In this document: positions 15,062 through 23,184 of the stretch, in pieces
Position numbering within the stretch: position 1 is the first letter of the stretch
How the letters are laid out: each line of letters starts with the position of its first letter
Assembly (NCBI GenBank): GCA_020636435.1
Contig: JACJXX010000002.1
Location: forward strand, 930,001 to 994,000
From: Lewinellaceae bacterium
Lineage (GTDB): Bacteria; Bacteroidota; Bacteroidia; Chitinophagales; Saprospiraceae
Direction of reading: 5' to 3'
Length of the DNA stretch: 64,000 bases
Notes under the pieces: model-generated
Database searches by the model: none
What the model was told of the DNA's origin: nothing
Seen by the model: the letters and a program-made list of their open reading frames with translations, nothing else
Translations under genes and position numbers: made by a program

Positions 15062-16348
15062 TTACATCTCCGGGTTTAGAATGGCGTAGTGAAACACATC
15101 CAGTACCTTTTCGCTCTTCACTACCGCTTGCCGGGCCATGCCTTCAAACTGGAAACCGGCTTTTTCCAGCACCCGCTTGGAAGCGATGTTGTTGGAAAAT
15201 ATGCGAGCGTAAATGCGCCGCAGGCCCAGTTCGCTGAAGGCATGCTTCACCATGGCTTTCACTGCTTCGGAGACGATGCCGCGGCCCCAGTACTCTTCCC
15301 CCAGCCAGTATCCCAGCTCTCCGGACTGGCTGTAGACGTCCTGCTGGAACATGATGCCCACCGCGCCGGCCGCCTCGCCGTCCACTTCGATGGCGAACAC
15401 AGTTTCCATTTCGGCGTTGAGGGCATACTCGATGAATTGCCGGGCATCTTCCTCCATGTAGGGATGAGGGAAGCGGTCCTGAAGGCGAACGGCGATGTTG
15501 GCGTTGTTGGCGTGATAGGCAAGGTTGGAGGTGTCGGCCAGGCTGAAGCGGCGCAGCCGGAAGCCGCGCCCTTCGATAAGAACCTCCTGGTCGCGGAGGG
15601 CCGGGCTCTTTTTGGGGTTGAGCAATCGGATCAACTGGCGCAGGTTGCCGATCTCTTCGTAATCGTAGCCGTTGGCCTGATGGACCTCCACCTTTTCGTG
15701 TTCCCAGGTAGTGTGGAAGGGGATGTGAATGGCCTTGCCGCCCAGCTTGCAAATGGGCAGCACATCTGATTTAAGAGAGTTGCCGACCATCAGCACCTCT
15801 TCCAGCTTGATGCCGTTGCGGCCGAAGACTTCCCGGTAGGTGGCTTCATCCTTCTCGGAAACGATCTCCACCCGTTTGAAATAATCGGCCAGGCCGGAAC
15901 GGGCGATCTTGTTTTCCTGGTCGAAGAGGTCGCCCTTGGTGATGACCATGAGCTCGTAGTGGCCGGAAAGGGCTTCCACCGTTTCCTTCACCCCGTCGAG
16001 CAGGTCGACCGGGTGTTCCAGCATGGCTTTGCCCATATCGATGATCTGCTGGACTTCCCTGCCGGTTATCTTTCCTTCCGATAGCTGAACGGCTGTCTCG
16101 ATCATGCTCAGGACGAAGCCCTTGACACCGTATCCAAACAGGCGAAGGTTGTTGCGTTCGGTCTCGTACAGGCGTTTATCCAGTTGGCCGGGCGCTATGT
16201 ATGCGCTAAGTAGTTTTCTTAGTTTTTCCTGGGTTTGCTGAAAAATGGGCTCATTTACCCAAAGGGTGTCATCAGCGTCGAGGGCGACAATTTTAATGTT
16301 GTCGTATTTGTGCATGGAAGGCTGGAATGTATCGGTTTTTTTTAACAT
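15062..16348 (-). CDS. HAD-family hydrolase fused to a GNAT acetyltransferase
   Basis: This 428-residue protein has two domains. Residues about 15-240 are a HAD hydrolase: motif I VALDADDTLWVNEP with the Asp nucleophile and general acid, motif II VITKGD, and motif III-IV EVLMVGNSLKSDV. Residues about 255-425 are a GNAT domain of the RimJ/RimL type (RLRRFSLADTSNLAYHANN, ELGYWLGEEYWGRGIVSEAV, NIASKRVLEKAGFQFEG). The junction is in frame with no internal start or stop. Separate genes for these families are common, and the fusion suggests linked dephosphorylation and acetylation, with no known substrate. A short tandem repeat lies just upstream of the start. Confidence 0.8.
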   Translation of the reverse strand: MLKKTDTFQPSMHKYDNIKIVALDADDTLWVNEPIFQQTQEKLRKLLSAYIAPGQLDKRLYETERNNLRLFGYGVKGFVLSMIETAVQLSEGKITGREVQQIIDMGKAMLEHPVDLLDGVKETVEALSGHYELMVITKGDLFDQENKIARSGLADYFKRVEIVSEKDEATYREVFGRNGIKLEEVLMVGNSLKSDVLPICKLGGKAIHIPFHTTWEHEKVEVHQANGYDYEEIGNLRQLIRLLNPKKSPALRDQEVLIEGRGFRLRRFSLADTSNLAYHANNANIAVRLQDRFPHPYMEEDARQFIEYALNAEMETVFAIEVDGEAAGAVGIMFQQDVYSQSGELGYWLGEEYWGRGIVSEAVKAMVKHAFSELGLRRIYARIFSNNIASKRVLEKAGFQFEGMARQAVVKSEKVLDVFHYAILNPEM

Positions 16349-16353
16349 AGGGA

Positions 16354-16410
16354 CTGAGTGAGGGAATGAATGAATGAATGAATGAGTGAATGAGGGAATG
16401 AGGGAATGAG
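16354..16410. repeat. GAAT/GAGT short tandem repeat upstream of the HAD-GNAT gene
   Basis: Tandem GAATGAAT units mixed with GAGT and GAGG variants run from about 16354 to 16410 and end 6 bp before the ATG at 16348 (minus strand). Similar tetranucleotide-type tracts occur at 35225-35287. Confidence 0.7.
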
Positions 16411-16485
16411 AACCGGGAGTTCAGCCTGGGTTCTCCATCTCCTCATTTCTGTAATGGCACATCACAAACGTTTTTTTAACATCCT

Positions 16486-17025
16486 TCAACTCATTTCAGT
16501 TTGACCGCCATTATTGTCTTTCCTGAAATATAAGCCAGGATGCTCCATAAATTCAAATTCTTTCCAGAATTCCAGGCCGATCTTTTCCAGAACCCGCACC
16601 GATGCCCCGTTTTCTTTCATGGCCCGCCCCACGATCCGTTTCAGGCCCAGGCGCCGGAAGCCATATTCGAGGCACGCCCGGGCGGCTTCGGTGGCGTAGC
16701 CTTTGCCCCAATACCGGCGGAAGAAGCGAAAGCCGATGTCGGTTTCATCCAACTCCGGAATGTACTTCAATCCGCACCAGCCGATCCATGCCGGCCCGGC
16801 CTCTGTTTCCTTCAGCAATACCGCCCACCGCCCATACCCGTACTTTTTGTATCGATCGTAATCCAGCAGGAAGCGCCGGGCTTCTTCGGCCGAGGCGAAG
16901 GGCAGGTCGCCGGTATAACGGATCACTTCCGGATCTTCGTTGAGCTCGAAGAAATGGAGGGCATCTGCTTCCCGGAATTCGCGGAGAAGGAGCCGGGGAG
17001 TTTCGAGGATATAGCCTTTATTCAT
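16486..17025 (-). CDS. GNAT acetyltransferase of the RimJ/RimL type
   Basis: This 179-residue protein shows the family order: ETPRLLLREFREADA, FFELNEDPEVIRYTGD, IGFRFFRRYWGKGYATEAA (acetyl-CoA loop RYWGKGYA) and NGASVRVLEKIGLEF. RimJ/RimL-like GNATs acetylate N-termini of ribosomal proteins or small molecules; the target cannot be told. It resembles the GNAT half of the neighbouring fusion gene in domain type, but the two are not close copies. Confidence 0.82.
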   Translation of the reverse strand: MNKGYILETPRLLLREFREADALHFFELNEDPEVIRYTGDLPFASAEEARRFLLDYDRYKKYGYGRWAVLLKETEAGPAWIGWCGLKYIPELDETDIGFRFFRRYWGKGYATEAARACLEYGFRRLGLKRIVGRAMKENGASVRVLEKIGLEFWKEFEFMEHPGLYFRKDNNGGQTEMS

Positions 17026-17198
17026 GATGTTTTATTGTTGAGGCGACGCCTCCCCACAAGGGCTGTATGGGAAAGAGGTGTTGCCTCCAGTTAAAAATCA
17101 TGCCTCATTCTCCGGGCAGGAAGCGACGCCTCTTTTTGGCAGCTTATCTAAAAGCAGGAGGCGACACTTCTTACCGGGGAAGGCCTTTGGGGGAAGCG

Positions 17199-17822
17199 TC
17201 ACCTCAGGGCATCCACATCATTGCCCGTCAACAGAGGTGCCTGGCGGGAGATTTCCTCCGCCGGCCAATCCCACCAGCGCAGGTTAAGCAGCTTTTCTAT
17301 ATGCTCTTCGGAAAAGCGTTTGCGGATTTCCCGGGCGGGGTTGCCGCCCACGACGGCGTAAGGCGCCACGTCTTTGGCGACGACAGAATACGCGCCGATG
17401 ATGGCCCCGTCGCCGATATGCACTCCCGGCAGGATGGCAGCTTTATACCCGATCCACACATCGTTGCCGACCACGGTATCCCTTTTGACCGGATACTCCT
17501 TCCCGTCCATAGCGTGGCTCCAGCTGCCGCCAAAGATGGCGAAGGGGTAGGCGCTCACCGCATCGGACAGGTGGTTGGCGCCGTTCATGATGAATTCCAC
17601 TCCGGAGGCAATCATGCAGAATTTGCCGATGAGGAGTTTGTCGCCCGTAAAGTCAAAGAGGTACTTTACATTTTTCTCAAAGTTGCGAACGTCTTCAAAA
17701 TCGTCGTAGTAGGTGTAATCCCCTACGATGATGTTCGGGTTTTGAATGAGGTTCTTCAAAAAACACAGCCGCCCGATGTTGGCGAGCGGGAAGAGGGTGT
17801 TCGGGTTGGGTGGTTGTGGCAT
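17199..17822 (-). CDS. CatB/Vat-type hexapeptide-repeat O-acetyltransferase
   Basis: This 207-residue protein is a left-handed beta-helix xenobiotic acetyltransferase: VGDYTYYDDFED, IGKFCMIASGVEFIMNGANH (active-site His in the loop), VVGNDVWIGYKAAILPGVHIGDGAIIGAYSVVAKDV and ending with RKRFSEEHIEKLLNLRWWDW. This matches streptogramin A (Vat) and CatB chloramphenicol acetyltransferases in length and motifs. Many chromosomal homologues have unknown acceptors, so resistance is only a possibility. It is the second CAT-like enzyme here, unrelated in fold to the one at 3989. Confidence 0.85.
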   Translation of the reverse strand: MPQPPNPNTLFPLANIGRLCFLKNLIQNPNIIVGDYTYYDDFEDVRNFEKNVKYLFDFTGDKLLIGKFCMIASGVEFIMNGANHLSDAVSAYPFAIFGGSWSHAMDGKEYPVKRDTVVGNDVWIGYKAAILPGVHIGDGAIIGAYSVVAKDVAPYAVVGGNPAREIRKRFSEEHIEKLLNLRWWDWPAEEISRQAPLLTGNDVDALR

Positions 17823-18159
17823 GGGGAGTTAAATTGTTGGATTGTTAAATTGTTGGATTGTTGCCTGCCAGGCCGCTTGGCGTCTCGCCTGGCGGGCAGG
17901 CAGGGATTGTTATGTTATATGGTTCTGCCTTGCGGATGAACAAGGGCAGGAACTGCCAAATCCGTGTCTGCGAAAAACAGAACACTCAAGGGAGGAGGAT
18001 CATTCCCAACGAGACGGAATTTTGAGCAGATGGAGGTGGAAATTGAGCGGAAAGGCATTTTTCAGTGGCCAGCTATTTGACTCCTAACAGAAGTAAAAAT
18101 ACAGCCGCTACCCGCGCCGGCGAACAACGGCTGTAGGGAAGTTTATTTCTCACCGGATG
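17823..18159. other. Low-complexity spacer with a dispersed repeat
   Basis: This spacer holds ATTGTTGGATTGTT tracts and a 39-bp GC-rich module at 17868-17906 (starting CCAGGCCGCTTGGCG) that recurs with two differences at 43197-43235. No coding potential is seen. Confidence 0.55.
17868..17906. repeat. 39-bp dispersed intergenic repeat, copy 1
   Basis: The module starts CCAGGCCGCTTGGCG, ends GGCGGGCAGGCAGGGA, and can form a short GCCTGCC/GGCAGGC hairpin with the bases before it. It matches 43197-43235 at 37 of 39 positions by eye. Confidence 0.65.
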
Positions 18160-19110
18160 CTATTCAATCGGAATGCGATCCTTGTTTTTGCCCAGCCATT
18201 GATCAAAAGTCTGGAGCAACGGATTGAGGGCGCGCGACTCGTCGAGCTTGCGCACGCCGCAGAAATACTGCTCGAAGTCGCGCTTGAACTGAAACATATT
18301 GCCCAGGTCGTCAGCGCCCGGGAAACCGAAACTCCGGTATACTTCGGGAGGCACAGCATTATAACCCACCTCCTGGCCAAGAGCAGTGGTGAGCGCAGAA
18401 GCCATCTGCTTGCCGGTCAGGTGTTCGCCGGCGATGCCCACCCTTTTTCCAATGTATTTGGAGCCTTCCCTGAAGATGCCGTAGGCGCACCTGCCAATAT
18501 CTTCAGCTGCAATACCGGGCAGTTTCTTATCATCCATAGGCATAGTTATCGCAAGCTTGCCATCCGGCCCTTTCTTGGGGCCCATCCCGAAATAGATCAG
18601 GTTATCCCAATAGAATGAAGTCAGCAGAAAAGTCGTCGGCACGCCCTGACCGGTGAATATCTGATCGGCTTCTCCTTTGGCATCGAAATGAGGCACCTTG
18701 TACTTGCCCATCAGCGTAGGCATGCTATCGTCGCTTAAGGGCACCCACTTGCGCGTATCTTCCAGGGTAGACCAGATGACGTGTTGGAGGCCGGCGGCCT
18801 TGGCGGCCTGCGCTATATTCTTAACCTCCTCCAGTTCTTTTTCGGGAGAAAAGTGATCCCAGAAAAATGTGACGCAATAGGCGCCATACGCGCCCTGGAA
18901 CGCCTTCTTTAAACGCTCCACATCGTCGATGCTGGCTTCAACCACCTCAGCGCCCAATGCCGCCAACTCTTTTGCCTTGTCCGAGTTGGCATCTCTGGTA
19001 ATGGCGCGGGCGATGAAGGGGCTATCCGGATCGTCCAGGATGGCGCGGGCAAGCCCGCCGCCCTGGGCGCCGGTAGCGCCCAGAATTGCAATAGTCTTTT
19101 TTTCAGGCAT
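18160..19110 (-). CDS. NmrA-like NAD(P)-binding Rossmann protein
   Basis: This 316-residue protein starts with the dinucleotide-binding motif IAILGATGAQGGGLARAIL. It then shows NmrA/HSCARG family features (ARAITRDANSDKAKELAALGAEVVEAS, YGAYCVTFFWDHFSPEKE, VWSTLEDTRKWVP). It has no catalytic YxxxK, so it is likely a redox-sensing NAD(P)-binding protein rather than a reductase. It is followed at a distance by no partner; upstream is a palindrome at 19162-19228 and a cytochrome c gene in the same orientation. Confidence 0.82.
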   Translation of the reverse strand: MPEKKTIAILGATGAQGGGLARAILDDPDSPFIARAITRDANSDKAKELAALGAEVVEASIDDVERLKKAFQGAYGAYCVTFFWDHFSPEKELEEVKNIAQAAKAAGLQHVIWSTLEDTRKWVPLSDDSMPTLMGKYKVPHFDAKGEADQIFTGQGVPTTFLLTSFYWDNLIYFGMGPKKGPDGKLAITMPMDDKKLPGIAAEDIGRCAYGIFREGSKYIGKRVGIAGEHLTGKQMASALTTALGQEVGYNAVPPEVYRSFGFPGADDLGNMFQFKRDFEQYFCGVRKLDESRALNPLLQTFDQWLGKNKDRIPIE

Positions 19111-19161
19111 AATGATGGATTATAGAATATTAAAAAAAATCAGCCCGTGCGGGTTAAAATG

Positions 19162-19228
19162 TTAGAGCGTGGTGAGATTTTACCCTCCGGCGCAATAGCG
19201 GCGAAAGTAAAATCCCAACACGCTCTAA
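19162..19228. repeat. 67-bp inverted repeat
   Basis: The left arm starts TTAGAGCGTGGTGAGATTTT and the right arm ends AAAATCCCAACACGCTCTAA; they are inverted repeats over 22 bp with two mismatches. The centre is GC-rich. It lies between the cytochrome c and NmrA genes and could be a terminator-like structure or a minimal MITE. Confidence 0.65.
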
Positions 19229-19323
19229 GTTTTCTGGAAGCGCGAACTATTTAGGTAACGGCTTGGGGGCCACAGATATTTCTGCTTCCCTGGTTTAATA
19301 TTCTAAAATTTGCCATCTGTTGT

Positions 19324-19914
19324 TTACTTCAGCTCCGCCAGCATAACCGGCACTGGCACGATATTGCGCACCGGCTTGGTGCTTTTCAGGTAAGCAAAGA
19401 CTGCTCTGAGGTCCTCATCCGTCATTTGAGCAATATTGGGCCAGGGCATGGGCGGCAGCAGCGGGCGGCTGCCTTCCAGTCCTTTGTACTTCCCTTCCCG
19501 GATCGCCTTGAAGAACTGGGCTTCTGTCCAGAGCCCGATGCCGGTTTCGTCGGAAGTCAGGTTGGCGGCGTAGGAAACGCCCCAGGGGCCGACGGCTGCG
19601 GTCAGGCCAGGGGAAAACAACGCCCAGGACTTGAGCTCCGAGGTGTCGACATGAGCCAGGGGTTCATTCTGCGGGTGGCCGGACAGCAGGCGGTCCGGGT
19701 CGGGCTCTGGCCCATGGGGGCCCATCTTTTTGGGAGAATGGCAGTCGTTGCAACCAGCGATGGACACCAGGTATTGCCCGCGGGCGACCTGCTGTTCTGC
19801 CGACATTTTCTCGGTAGCCTGCTGCCCTTGCTCCCCTTCCTGGGTAGGCGCCGGGCTACAGGCAAAGGCCATAAGGGCTATGGCCGTGGCGAAAAGGCTT
19901 TTCATGATTTTCAT
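19324..19914 (-). CDS. Mono-haem cytochrome c lipoprotein
   Basis: This 196-residue protein has a lipoprotein signal (LMAFACSPAP, Cys about 19) followed by a cytochrome c domain: haem motif CNDCH in SIAGCNDCHSPKKMG and a Met ligand candidate in LPPMPWPNIAQMTDEDLRAVFAYL. It resembles small c-type cytochromes of DUF-like dehydrogenase or diheme families with an extended loop (residues about 65-130). It would be anchored in the inner or outer membrane facing the periplasm and carry electrons; no partner dehydrogenase is adjacent. Confidence 0.82.
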   Translation of the reverse strand: MKIMKSLFATAIALMAFACSPAPTQEGEQGQQATEKMSAEQQVARGQYLVSIAGCNDCHSPKKMGPHGPEPDPDRLLSGHPQNEPLAHVDTSELKSWALFSPGLTAAVGPWGVSYAANLTSDETGIGLWTEAQFFKAIREGKYKGLEGSRPLLPPMPWPNIAQMTDEDLRAVFAYLKSTKPVRNIVPVPVMLAELK

Positions 19915-20099
19915 CGGAGAATGTTTTTATTATTGTCTTTGACACTTTGAAGAAGTAAAGGGCCGCAGTTTTAACCAAAGAAACGGCGGCCTATTTAAAT
20001 TTTTCTTTCTTTTTGCGGCAATCAACCTGCCTGGAACCATCATCCGCCGCGCCCGCATCAAGTAATCTTAACAGGGCGCGGCAGATACAAACAATTTCG

Positions 20100-20107
20100 T
20101 ACCTTTG
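20100..20107 (+). promoter_or_regulatory. Candidate -7 box TACCTTTG for glgB
   Basis: This exact TAnnTTTG match lies 33 bp before the glgB ATG. The -33 region is not convincing. Confidence 0.45.
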
Positions 20108-20139
20108 CCCAAACAAAAAGAACAACCAATCGACTAAAT

Positions 20140-22185
20140 ATGGCAACCGTCCTCAACCACAGCTTACTGACCGATTTCGACACCAGCCTGTTCGGTGCCG
20201 GAAAACACTTCAAACTCTACGAAAAACTGGGCAGCCACATCATCGAAGTGGATGGCCAGTGGGGCGTCTACTTCGCCGTTTGGGCACCCAACGCGCAAGC
20301 CGTTTCCGTCATCGGCAACTTTAACTACTGGAACCGCGACAGCCATCCGCTCTCCTCCCGCTGGGACAGCTCGGGCATCTGGGAAGGATTCATTCCCGGC
20401 ATCGGCAAAGGGGAGTTGTATAAATACCACATCCACGCCAAGGATGGGCGCCACCTGCAAAAGGGCGACCCCTTCGCCCTGTTCTGGGAGATTCCTCCCA
20501 ATACCGCTTCCATCGTTTGGGATATGAATTACGAATGGAAGGACAAAGCCTGGATGGACAACCGCAAGAATATCTCGGGGCTCGACAAGCCTTACTCTGT
20601 ATACGAGGTGCACATCGGAACCTGGAAGAAGGTCCACGCAGGCACCCGCAGCCTCAGTTATAAAGAGATGGCCGACGAAATGGTCAACTACATCAAGGAT
20701 TTGGGCTTTACCCACGTGGAATTCCTGCCTGTAATGGAGCACCCCTATTTTCCCTCCTGGGGGTACCAGATCACCGGTTATTTCGCGCCGACCAGCCGCT
20801 TCGGCACGCCGGAGGACTTCATGTACCTGATGGATGCTTTCCATCAGGCCGGTATCGGCGTCATCCTCGACTGGGTGCCCTCCCACTTCCCGGCCGACGC
20901 TCACGGGCTGGCCGACTTCGACGGCACCCACCTCTACGACCATGCCGACCCGCGCAAGGGCTTCCACCCCGACTGGAAGAGCTGCATCTTCAACTATGGC
21001 CGCAACGAGGTGCGTTCGTTCCTCATTTCCAACGCTCTTTTCTGGCTGGAACATTACCACGTCGACGGCCTGCGGGTAGATGCAGTCGCCTCTATGCTGT
21101 ATCTCGACTACTCCCGCGAAGAGGGCGAGTGGATTCCCAACGAGTTTGGCGGCAACGAAAACACCGAGGCCATCTCCTTCCTCAAAGAGTTCAATGAGAC
21201 AGTCTATGCAGAATTTCCGGACGCCATCACCATCGCCGAGGAATCGACCGCCTGGACGGGCGTTTCGCGCCCCACTTTTACCGGCGGGCTGGGCTTCGGC
21301 CAGAAGTGGATGATGGGCTGGATGCACGATACCCTAAGCTATTTCAAGCACGACCCCATCCACCGGCAGTACCACCACAACGAAATCACATTCAGCCTGG
21401 TGTACGCCTTCAGCGAGAATTTCATGCTGCCCCTCTCGCACGACGAGGTGGTGCACGGCAAGGGTTCTCTCATCCAACGCATGCCGGGCGACGAATGGCA
21501 GCGCTTCGCCAACCTGCGCCTGCTCTTCGGTTATATGTTCACTCACCCGGGCACCCAATTGATCTTCATGGGCGGCGAATTTGGGCAGACCAGCGAGTGG
21601 AGCATCGAAAAGGGCCTGGAATGGTGGCTCACCGAATACGAATACCACAGCGGCGCGCAAAAATGGGTCAAGGATCTCAACCAGTACTACCGCACTTCGC
21701 CCGCCCTGGTCGAAAAGCAGTTTAGCCCGGAAGGATTCCAGTGGATCGACCATGGCGATTACCAAAACAGCAGCCTTTCTTATTTGCGCTACGGCAACGA
21801 TCAGGAAAAGCCTATAGCCGTGATCTGCAACTTCACTCCAGTGGTGCGCGAAAACTACAAGGTGGGCGTGCCTCTGGCCGGCGTTTGGAAAGAAGTACTC
21901 AACAGCGATGGGGAAGAATATGGCGGCAGCGGCACCGTTCAAAACAAAGGCGCCCTGAAGACCACTCAGGAGACCTGGCACGGCCGACCCTATAATGTAA
22001 GCCTCAACCTGCCGCCACTGAGTATTGTCGTCCTCGAACTGGACAAGAAGGCGCAGCCAGTGAAAAAGACGAAGGAGGCGGCAACGGCCAAACCGAAAGC
22101 GGCGCCCGCCAAGCCGAAACCGGCAGCTAAAACGAAGGCGGCAAAGGCTAAACCGGCGGCGGCGAAGAAAACGGGGAAGAAGTAA
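20140..22185 (+). CDS. glgB: 1,4-alpha-glucan branching enzyme with a Lys/Ala/Pro-rich tail
   Basis: This 681-residue protein has an N-terminal CBM48 domain (about 30-120), a GH13 barrel and a C-terminal all-beta domain ending near residue 630. Catalytic residues are visible: nucleophile Asp314 in DGLRVDAVASMLY, acid Glu367/368 in TIAEESTAW, and the stabilising Asp in LPLSHDEVVHGKGS. It cuts alpha-1,4 chains and rejoins them through alpha-1,6 bonds to branch glycogen. The last 45 residues (from KKAQPVKK on) are almost only Lys, Ala, Pro and Thr, an extension resembling bacterial H1-like tails and the linker of the CBM48-HhH protein at 4976. The gene is monocistronic. Confidence 0.93.
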   Translation: MATVLNHSLLTDFDTSLFGAGKHFKLYEKLGSHIIEVDGQWGVYFAVWAPNAQAVSVIGNFNYWNRDSHPLSSRWDSSGIWEGFIPGIGKGELYKYHIHAKDGRHLQKGDPFALFWEIPPNTASIVWDMNYEWKDKAWMDNRKNISGLDKPYSVYEVHIGTWKKVHAGTRSLSYKEMADEMVNYIKDLGFTHVEFLPVMEHPYFPSWGYQITGYFAPTSRFGTPEDFMYLMDAFHQAGIGVILDWVPSHFPADAHGLADFDGTHLYDHADPRKGFHPDWKSCIFNYGRNEVRSFLISNALFWLEHYHVDGLRVDAVASMLYLDYSREEGEWIPNEFGGNENTEAISFLKEFNETVYAEFPDAITIAEESTAWTGVSRPTFTGGLGFGQKWMMGWMHDTLSYFKHDPIHRQYHHNEITFSLVYAFSENFMLPLSHDEVVHGKGSLIQRMPGDEWQRFANLRLLFGYMFTHPGTQLIFMGGEFGQTSEWSIEKGLEWWLTEYEYHSGAQKWVKDLNQYYRTSPALVEKQFSPEGFQWIDHGDYQNSSLSYLRYGNDQEKPIAVICNFTPVVRENYKVGVPLAGVWKEVLNSDGEEYGGSGTVQNKGALKTTQETWHGRPYNVSLNLPPLSIVVLELDKKAQPVKKTKEAATAKPKAAPAKPKPAAKTKAAKAKPAAAKKTGKK

Positions 22186-22320
22186 ACCGCTTTTTTTCTG
22201 CCAATGGACCAACCTGCCAGGTTTTCCATTGCTCTTCCCGTGTTGTTAACCCGGCAGTGTTTATCGGAGATGCAACAAGGTGGCTATTGCAATGTTCCTG
22301 GCAGTATAGCCACCATTTTC

Positions 22321-22740
22321 CTACTCTGATGCCCCCGGATAGTTATCCTCGAAAAGCAATATTGGCAGATGCTGCCGATAGCTCAAAAAATCTTTATCCG
22401 TGGTATAAATATGGAATTTATTGCTGGCCGCTACCGCACAAATGAGAAAGTCGATGTGGGAGCCTTGAATACCGTTCTGTCGGCACAAATTGAAAAATGA
22501 CGCCGCCAGTTCGTAGTCGGAAGTTTGAATCGGGGTATCGGGGAAATAGGCTAACCTTGATTTTAACGCCTCAAATTGTTCCTGGCTGGGAATACCCGAA
22601 AGCAGTTCCTGCCGGACGGGGCCAATGATCTTCACCTGTCCATCCCGGATGAGGCGCTTCAGCGTTTCCTCCTCAGAGACTGGGGCTGCTTTCCTTCTGA
22701 GCGCTAAAGACCACACACTGGTATCTACGAGAATGCTCAT
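22321..22740 (-). CDS. vapC: PIN-domain ribonuclease toxin VapC
   Basis: This 139-residue PIN-domain protein has the four acidic positions that bind the metal: Asp6 (LVDTSVW), Glu45 (VRQELLSG), Asp97 (SHIDFLICA) and Asp115/117 (TTDKDF). VapC toxins cut tRNA or rRNA when free of antitoxin. Its start codon overlaps the stop of the upstream antitoxin gene (ATGA), as is standard for vapBC operons. Confidence 0.88.
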   Translation of the reverse strand: MSILVDTSVWSLALRRKAAPVSEEETLKRLIRDGQVKIIGPVRQELLSGIPSQEQFEALKSRLAYFPDTPIQTSDYELAASFFNLCRQNGIQGSHIDFLICAVAASNKFHIYTTDKDFLSYRQHLPILLFEDNYPGASE

Positions 22741-22937
22741 TTGCGGTCCCGATGGGTTTTGTAGTCGTATTCCGGGTCATAGACGATGCTGCCGAACAGC
22801 GCAAGAATGTCTTCCTGTTTCCTCCGCTGAATGAACTCCTCCAATGCCTTATTAACTGTGGCTTTTTTGGTTTTCAAGCCGCCAGCCTTTAGGGCTTCTT
22901 CCAGTAATTTGGGATCGATATCGAGGTTGGTTGCCAT
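22737..22937 (-). CDS. vapB: VapB-family antitoxin
   Basis: This 66-residue protein begins MATNLDIDPKLLEEALKAGG, with a ribbon-helix-helix-like segment (KTKKATVNKALEEFIQRRKQ) and an acidic/aromatic C-terminus (YDPEYDYKTHRDRK) that would occupy the VapC active site. It matches the short type II VapB (DUF2191) antitoxins. It is co-transcribed with vapC through a 4-bp overlap and probably represses its own promoter. Confidence 0.85.
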   Translation of the reverse strand: MATNLDIDPKLLEEALKAGGLKTKKATVNKALEEFIQRRKQEDILALFGSIVYDPEYDYKTHRDRK

Positions 22938-23184
22938 TTTTACACAATCTTTTACACAAAAATAAGTAGATTTTTTTAACAGTGCAATAGCTTTGGCCTA
23001 CAATTACCAGGTGTTTTCTGTACTTCAAAACACTTCGCCCCGGATACTTCTCCCAAAATCAACGAACTAATCCCAAGTCGTTTTGTTCCCTATTCTAAAT
23101 CAGGTATTACACAACGTTCCACTCGCGAAGTGGAGCCTTTCCTTTTCGCAAAAGCCCTTTCCTTTTTTATTACAAAACTCATCT

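Noticed and set aside
16354..16410. GAAT repeats as a CRISPR or iteron array
   Set aside because: The unit is only 4-8 bp and lacks spacers or an associated replication gene.
17820..18000. Tandem ATTGTTGGATTGTT tracts as a CRISPR array
   Set aside because: Units are short and irregular, with no constant repeat length or unique spacers.
20164..22212. Long minus-strand ORFs opposite glgB
   Set aside because: They are antisense shadows without motifs; GlgB accounts for the region.
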